DNA of 64,000 nt, from contig JBAXAR010000001.1 in assembly GCA_037142475.1 (NCBI GenBank), positions 1 to 64,000 of the forward strand, given 5' to 3'. Position numbers and translations under genes: made by a program. Source of the stretch: CAIUMH01 sp037142475 (GTDB lineage Bacteria; Actinomycetota; Acidimicrobiia; Acidimicrobiales; RAAP-2). The notes beneath the pieces are model-generated. The model saw only the letters and a program-made list of their open reading frames with translations. It did not search any database and was not told the origin of the DNA. Below, in pieces: positions 59,581 to 64,000 of the stretch. Every line of letters begins with the position of its first letter. Position 1 is the stretch's first letter.

Positions 59581-61361
59581 GACCCCGCCTCGATGCTCGG
59601 CTCCGTCGACGGCCGGCGCCGATAGCCATTGGTGATCGGCATTCGCCGATCCTTCCCGAAGGCCTTCGTCGTGATCCGAACTCCCGGCGGCATTTGGCGA
59701 CGCTTGTATTCCGAGAGATCGACGAGCCGCACCACCCGGTCGACGAGGGCGGGGTCATGGCCCATCGCCACCAGCTCCGGCGCGGTGCAGTCCGATTCCA
59801 CGTATGCCGCGAGGATCGGATCCAGCAGCTCATAGGGGGGAAGGGAGTCCTCATCGAACTGGTCAGGTCGAAGCTCGGCAGAGGGTGGCTTGTCGATGAC
59901 GGCGACGGGGATTGGCGCCACCTCACCAGCTGCGACGGCGACCTGGTTCCGAAAGCGACACAATTCGTAGACGAGCGTCTTGGGAACATCCTTGATCACT
60001 GCAAAGCCCCCAGCAGAGTCGCCGTAGAGCGTTGAATAGCCCGTTGCCATTTCACTCTTGTTCCCAGTGGTCAACACGATGGCGCCGGTCTCGTTGGAGA
60101 TCGCCATCAGAAGCACGCCTCGGAGGCGACTCTGGAGATTTTCATCGGTGAGACCCACCGGTACACCCCTAAGCGGTCCGGCCAGCATCGACCCGAAGGC
60201 GGTATGCGCAGGTTCAATCTCAATCGTGTCGAGCTCAATTCCGAGACGCTCCGCGAGATCCTCAGCATCACTTCGGGAGTGGAGCGAGGAGTACCGAGAG
60301 GGCATCGAGATCCCACGAACGTTCTCAGACCCGAGTGCGTCGACGGCGATCGTCGCCACAATGGTGGAGTCAATCCCGCCGGAAAGTCCGATGACCGCCT
60401 TTACGAATCCGTTTTTGGCCAGATAGTCACGTGTGCCCGTGACGAGTGCCTGATAGACCTCGTGCTCGCTCGTCGCTGGTTCGATAATGACTCCGCCGCG
60501 TGAGGGTCCGGTGGCCCGGGACGTCTCGCTCACGACAATTGCCCCAGGGGCAGCGGCGGCATCACTCGCCGGGAGATCGACGATCATCAGATCCTCGACG
60601 AATGTCCCCGCTCGTGCGAGCAGATCACCATTCCCGGCGAGAAGCTGGGTGTCACCATCGAAGACCAACTCGTCTTGGCCCCCGACCATGTTCACGTAGA
60701 GGACCGAACAACCTGTCTCCGCCACTCTCGCCGAGAGCACCGATCGCCGTTCCTCTTGCTGCTGGATCGAGAAGGGTGACGCGTTCAGGCTGACGATCAG
60801 ATCTGCGCCGGCGTTCGCTAACTCGGCTGCGGGTCCGTGTGCGCTCCAGAGGTCCTCACACACCGCTACTCCGACGAGGCTCCCGCCGATCCGAAAGATC
60901 GGGTGTGGGCCAGTCCCCGACACGAACCAGCGCTGCTCGTCGAACACTGCGTAATTCGGGAGGAGGCGCTTGACCACGAGACCCACGATGCGACCCTTGG
61001 CAAGAACAGCAGCCACGTTGGCGAGCGGTCGACGTCCGGTGGGTCGATGAGGGGAGAGCCGCGCATCAGAGGGCGCTGCGACATCGAGCTCATCGGCAAA
61101 GAGCACCGTCCCGACGATTGCGACGCAGTCGCGAGTCGCCCTCGCCACCGTCTCGAGGGCCCGAGTGGCGTCAGCGATGAAGCCGTCCTTGAGGAGCAGG
61201 TCCTCCGGTGGATAGCCCGTGAGCACCATCTCTGGGAAGCACACGAGGTCACAGCCTTCGGCATCTGCCTCTTCGATGGCCCGAATCACTCGCGTGACAT
61301 TGCCCTCGAGGTCACCAACCGTCGGATTGATCTGGGCCCCAGCGACCCGCAGCGAATGCAT
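59577..61361 (-). CDS. nadE: Glutamine-dependent NAD+ synthetase
   Basis: A 594-residue two-domain enzyme. The N-terminal nitrilase-like glutaminase has its triad in FPEMVLTGYPPEDLLLKD (E), KRLLPNYAVFDE (K) and VAVCEDLW (C). The C-terminal synthetase has GLSGGIDSTI, TTGNKSEMATGYSTLYGD and KDVPKTLVY. It amidates NaAD to NAD+, completing the path that nadB and nadC begin elsewhere in the window. Confidence 0.96.
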   Translation of the reverse strand: MHSLRVAGAQINPTVGDLEGNVTRVIRAIEEADAEGCDLVCFPEMVLTGYPPEDLLLKDGFIADATRALETVARATRDCVAIVGTVLFADELDVAAPSDARLSPHRPTGRRPLANVAAVLAKGRIVGLVVKRLLPNYAVFDEQRWFVSGTGPHPIFRIGGSLVGVAVCEDLWSAHGPAAELANAGADLIVSLNASPFSIQQQEERRSVLSARVAETGCSVLYVNMVGGQDELVFDGDTQLLAGNGDLLARAGTFVEDLMIVDLPASDAAAAPGAIVVSETSRATGPSRGGVIIEPATSEHEVYQALVTGTRDYLAKNGFVKAVIGLSGGIDSTIVATIAVDALGSENVRGISMPSRYSSLHSRSDAEDLAERLGIELDTIEIEPAHTAFGSMLAGPLRGVPVGLTDENLQSRLRGVLLMAISNETGAIVLTTGNKSEMATGYSTLYGDSAGGFAVIKDVPKTLVYELCRFRNQVAVAAGEVAPIPVAVIDKPPSAELRPDQFDEDSLPPYELLDPILAAYVESDCTAPELVAMGHDPALVDRVVRLVDLSEYKRRQMPPGVRITTKAFGKDRRMPITNGYRRRPSTEPSIEAGS

Positions 61362-61417
61362 GGACCGAGCCTAACGGCGAGCGTGCTGGGCTCCGTGTGT
61401 GAGCGACGCGCAGGGAA

Positions 61418-61439
61418 GTTCACACGGCGTTCACACTCC
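61418..61439 (+). promoter_or_regulatory. Tandem GTTCACAC 11-mers, candidate PHO box before glnII
   Basis: Two direct repeat units of 11 bases, GTTCACACGGC and GTTCACACTCC, follow each other exactly. This matches the Streptomyces PhoP binding unit (GTTCACC within 11-base repeats). A CAGAAT hexamer at 61467-61472 could be the -10 of glnII, placing the repeat just upstream of its -35 region. Confidence 0.5.
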
Positions 61440-61607
61440 GGTTATGCCCTTCGGACCGCTCTCGGGCAGAATAGAAGGACCGGTGTTGATCGCAATGGCG
61501 CGCTCGACGGTCCGGAGGGAGTGGGGTTGCTTCATTCATGAGGCGGACTCCATCTCTCGACGTCATCACCAATGCGAAGACCATGTCCCCGAGAACAAGG
61601 AGAACCC

Positions 61608-62696
61608 GTGGCTTACCAGGCTGAGTACATCTGGATTGACGGCACCGAGCCCTCACCGCTGATGCGATCGAAGACCAGGATCCTGGCCGATGGCAAGCAG
61701 CCCCCCATCTGGGGTTTCGACGGCTCGAGCACCAACCAGGCAACCGGCGAGAACTCGGACTGCGTCCTCAAGCCGGTCTTCACGTGCCCCGACCCGCTTC
61801 GCGGACCTGACGACATTCTCGTCATGTGCGAGGTCCTGACCGCCGACATGCGGCCACACCCAACCAACACCCGGGCCAAGCTTCGTTCGGTCGCCAGCAA
61901 GTACGCCTCCTACGAGCCGATGTTCGGCCTCGAGCAGGAGTACACCTTCATGCAAGACGGTCGGCCCTACGGCTGGCCCGACAACGGCTACCCCGCCCCC
62001 CAGGGCCCGTACTACTGCGGCGTGGGCGGCGACATGATGCCCGGCCGCGACATCGTCGAGGCTCACACCCTCGCCTGCATGGAAGCAGGACTCGACATCG
62101 AAGGAACGAACGCTGAGGTCATGATGGGCCAGTGGGAGTTCCAGATTGGCGCCATCGGCCCGATCGAGGTGTCGGACCAGCTGTGGATAGCGCGCTGGCT
62201 CCTCTTCCGCATCGCCGAGGACTTCGGCGTCTTCGCCACGCTCGAGCCCAAGCCCATGCTCGGTGACTGGAATGGTGCGGGTTGCCACACCAACTTCTCT
62301 ACCAACGAGATGCGCGAAGACGGTGGTTGGAAGGCAATCATCGCTGGCTGCGACGCGATTGGGAAGAAGATCGACGAGCACATCGACAACTACGGCGTCG
62401 GGATCGAGATGCGCCTGACCGGACACCACGAGACCGCTCACTTCACCAAGTTCTCCTACGGAATCTCGGACCGCGGCGCCTCGATCCGCATCCCCTTGCA
62501 GGTCGCTCGCGACAAGAAGGGCTGGCTCGAGGACCGTCGGCCGAACGCCAACATGGACCCTTACCGAGTGACCCGAGTCATGGTGAACACGGTCTGCTCT
62601 GCCGCTGAGGCAGCGAAGGCCGCCAAGAAGGCACCTGCCAAGGCTCCGGCCAAGAAGGCAACCCCTGTGAAGAAGGCGGCCAAGAAGGCCCGCTGA
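61608..62696 (+). CDS. glnII: Type II glutamine synthetase with Lys/Ala-rich tail
   Basis: A 362-residue GSII (eukaryote-like): EYIWIDGTEPSPLMRSKT, IWGFDGSSTNQA, GLEQEYTFMQDGRPYGWP, GTNAEVMMGQWEFQIG, GAGCHTNFST and GHHETAHFTKFSYG carry the ammonium, metal and ATP sites. It makes glutamine from glutamate and ammonia. The last 30 residues are a lysine, alanine and proline tail (KKAPAKAPAKKATPVKKAAK), unusual for GSII. GTG 61608 has AAGGAG six bases upstream. Confidence 0.95.
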   Translation: MAYQAEYIWIDGTEPSPLMRSKTRILADGKQPPIWGFDGSSTNQATGENSDCVLKPVFTCPDPLRGPDDILVMCEVLTADMRPHPTNTRAKLRSVASKYASYEPMFGLEQEYTFMQDGRPYGWPDNGYPAPQGPYYCGVGGDMMPGRDIVEAHTLACMEAGLDIEGTNAEVMMGQWEFQIGAIGPIEVSDQLWIARWLLFRIAEDFGVFATLEPKPMLGDWNGAGCHTNFSTNEMREDGGWKAIIAGCDAIGKKIDEHIDNYGVGIEMRLTGHHETAHFTKFSYGISDRGASIRIPLQVARDKKGWLEDRRPNANMDPYRVTRVMVNTVCSAAEAAKAAKKAPAKAPAKKATPVKKAAKKAR

Positions 62697-62720
62697 GCAA
62701 TCGCTCGGCAGCCCCACGAT

Positions 62721-62756
62721 CGACAAACCGGGCCCGGAAACGGGCCCGGTTTGTCG
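62721..62756 (+). terminator. Hairpin terminator between glnII and glnA
   Basis: Perfect 16-bp stem (62721-62736 with 62741-62756, CGACAAACCGGGCCCG and complement) with a GAAA tetraloop, 25 bases after the glnII stop. It separates the two glutamine synthetase genes transcriptionally. Confidence 0.87.
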
Positions 62757-62796
62757 CGTCAGGGCTATCGTCATCGAACTCTGAGAGGATCGAGCT

Positions 62797-64000
62797 GTGC
62801 AGACCCAGACCGACTACGTGCTCCGAACAGTCGAAGAGCGAGGCATTCGCTTCGTCCAGCTCTGGTTCACTGACGTCCTTGGCACCCCCAAGGCGTTCAA
62901 CATCACACCCGCTGAACTCGAGACCGCCCTCGAGGAAGGCATGACCTTTGATGGTTCCGCTGTCGATGGGTTCAGTCGGGTCCAAGAGGCTGATGTGCTC
63001 GCCCTCCCCGATGCCTCAACCTTCCAGATGCTCCCCATCCATGAAGCCAGCCAGAATGTGGCCCGAGTCTTCTGTGACGTGGTGAATCTCGACGGTACGC
63101 CGTTCGCGGGCTGCCCACGCCTGGCACTTCGCCGTGTCCTTGAAGCAGCGCACGCCAAGGGGTACACGTTCTTCGTCGCCCCTGAGATCGAGTACTTCTA
63201 CTTCTCGGATCTCGACCCAGCCGGATCGATCACGCCACTCGATATCGGTGGCTACTTCGACCTCGCCGTGGGTGACCTCCCCAGCGAACTACGACGCCGC
63301 AGCGTGTTGGCGCTCGAGGAGATGGGGATCCCCGTCGAGCACGCGCAGCACGAGGACGCACCAAGCCAGCATGAGATCGACCTCCGCCACACTGATGCCC
63401 TTTCGATGGCTGACACGGTGATGACGACCCGGCTCGTGATCAAAGAAGTGGCCAGACAAGCAGGGGTGGCCGCCAGTTTCATGCCCAAGCCCCTTGCTGG
63501 GGTTCAGGGATCGGGGATGCACACGCACCTATCGCTCTGGAAGGACGGACGAAACGCCTTCGTGGATCCTGATGATGCCTACGGGCTCTCCAACGTTGCT
63601 CGAGGATTCATCGCAGGCCTGCTGACCCACGCCCACGAGATCACCGCAGTCACGAACCAGTGGGTGAACTCCTACAAGCGTCTTGTCCCTGGCCACGAGG
63701 CACCAGTCCACGTGAGCTGGGCCCGGAATAACCGGTCCGCACTGGTACGGGTGCCGGTTACCAAGAAAGACAAGGTCGAATCCACGCGGATTGAGTATCG
63801 AGCTCCTGACTCCGCCGCCAATCCCTACCTTGCGTTCGCGGTGATCCTGGCGGCTGGACTCGCTGGCATCGACGGCGGCTACGAACTTCCTCCTGAAGCT
63901 GATGCCAACCTTTTCGATCTCTCCGCGGGAGACCTCACCGCCATGGGCATCACCCCTCTCCCTGGGAGCCTGAACGATGCCGTCGACGCAATGGAGCGCT
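62797..64000 (+). CDS. glnA: Type I glutamine synthetase, GSI-alpha-like (3' end outside window)
   Basis: 401 residues before the window ends, with no stop. FVQLWFTDVLGTPKAFNI, GMTFDGSAVDGFSRVQEADV, FVAPEIEYFYF, GSGMHTHLSLW, NSYKRLVPGHEAPVHVSWA and STRIEYRAPDSAANPYLAFA are standard GSI sites. After them the sequence ANLFDLSAGDLTAMGITPLP lacks the NLYDLP adenylylation tyrosine of GSI-beta, so it is GSI-alpha or GlnA2-like and not controlled by adenylylation. GAGAGGA lies before GTG 62797. Confidence 0.93.
   Translation, partial: MQTQTDYVLRTVEERGIRFVQLWFTDVLGTPKAFNITPAELETALEEGMTFDGSAVDGFSRVQEADVLALPDASTFQMLPIHEASQNVARVFCDVVNLDGTPFAGCPRLALRRVLEAAHAKGYTFFVAPEIEYFYFSDLDPAGSITPLDIGGYFDLAVGDLPSELRRRSVLALEEMGIPVEHAQHEDAPSQHEIDLRHTDALSMADTVMTTRLVIKEVARQAGVAASFMPKPLAGVQGSGMHTHLSLWKDGRNAFVDPDDAYGLSNVARGFIAGLLTHAHEITAVTNQWVNSYKRLVPGHEAPVHVSWARNNRSALVRVPVTKKDKVESTRIEYRAPDSAANPYLAFAVILAAGLAGIDGGYELPPEADANLFDLSAGDLTAMGITPLPGSLNDAVDAMER

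Noticed and set aside
61653..62774. 373-codon frame antisense to glnII
   Set aside because: Val/Gly/Asp-rich shadow of a strongly coding plus-strand gene with a clear ribosome site and full GSII motifs.

Overview
This window reads as the chromosome of a high-GC actinobacterium. Support comes from CarD, a DisA/RadA pair, a SigR/RsrA-type thiol-stress switch, GpgS, HemQ, ClpC, a Zincin_2 metalloprotease and a gene order that, from memory, follows the Mycobacterium tuberculosis Rv3579c-Rv3626c block (rlmB-ispF-ispD-carD, radA-disA, clpC-lysS-coaX-panC-DUF2520-folK-folB-folP-folE-hpt-tilS-zincin). Departures from that block (no ftsH, nadBC inside panC-coaX, fused TilS-HprT) and the MurL/MurD2 pair suggest a deep branch such as Acidimicrobiia; that placement is inference. 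Genes are dense and mostly joined by 1-4 base stop/start overlaps. No phage, insertion sequence, CRISPR array or rRNA was seen.

Layout. 1-3.2 kb is an accessory patch: three toxin-antitoxin modules, a GNAT acetyltransferase and a Nudix hydrolase, with short copies of the 3' end of a GNAT gene between the modules. 3.2-10.8 kb holds a TetR regulator, the NIL/LarE/HemQ group, groEL under a CIRCE operator, a MoaD-like protein with threonine synthase, GpgS and a LytR_C protein. After a tRNA-Thr, 11.2-13.3 kb carries a polytopic membrane protein and MscL. 13.4-18.4 kb has the carD-ispD-ispF-rlmB and radA-disA operons, followed by clpC and a polyprenyl diphosphate synthase.

22-35 kb is one long leftward train: sigR-rsrA-zincin-tilS/hprT-folE-folP-phosphatase-like-folB-folK-DUF2520-panC-nadB-nadC-coaX-lysS. 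It combines redox stress control with folate, pantothenate/CoA and NAD synthesis, purine salvage and tRNA charging. 35-44 kb has DUF2237, a CYP142-like P450 with an SDR, and a zinc uptake operon divergent from zur; zur leads into pgeF-murL-murD2. MurL and MurD2 form the alternative route to D-glutamate in peptidoglycan (L-Glu ligation, then epimerisation).

44-64 kb contains a second tRNA-Thr, a low-molecular-weight phosphatase, a secreted S53 peptidase, holB-tmk-topA, an acyltransferase, a KimA-like potassium transporter fused to an OB fold and divergent from two TrkA proteins, a HAD protein, a principal-type sigma factor, NadE, GlnII behind a PHO-box-like repeat, and a GlnA cut off by the window end. 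The most interesting items are the GNAT-tail repeats bounding toxin-antitoxin modules, MurL-MurD2 with altered ligase residues, a phosphatase-like protein lacking its catalytic cysteine in the folate operon, the transporter/OB fusion, and the PHO-box candidate before glnII.
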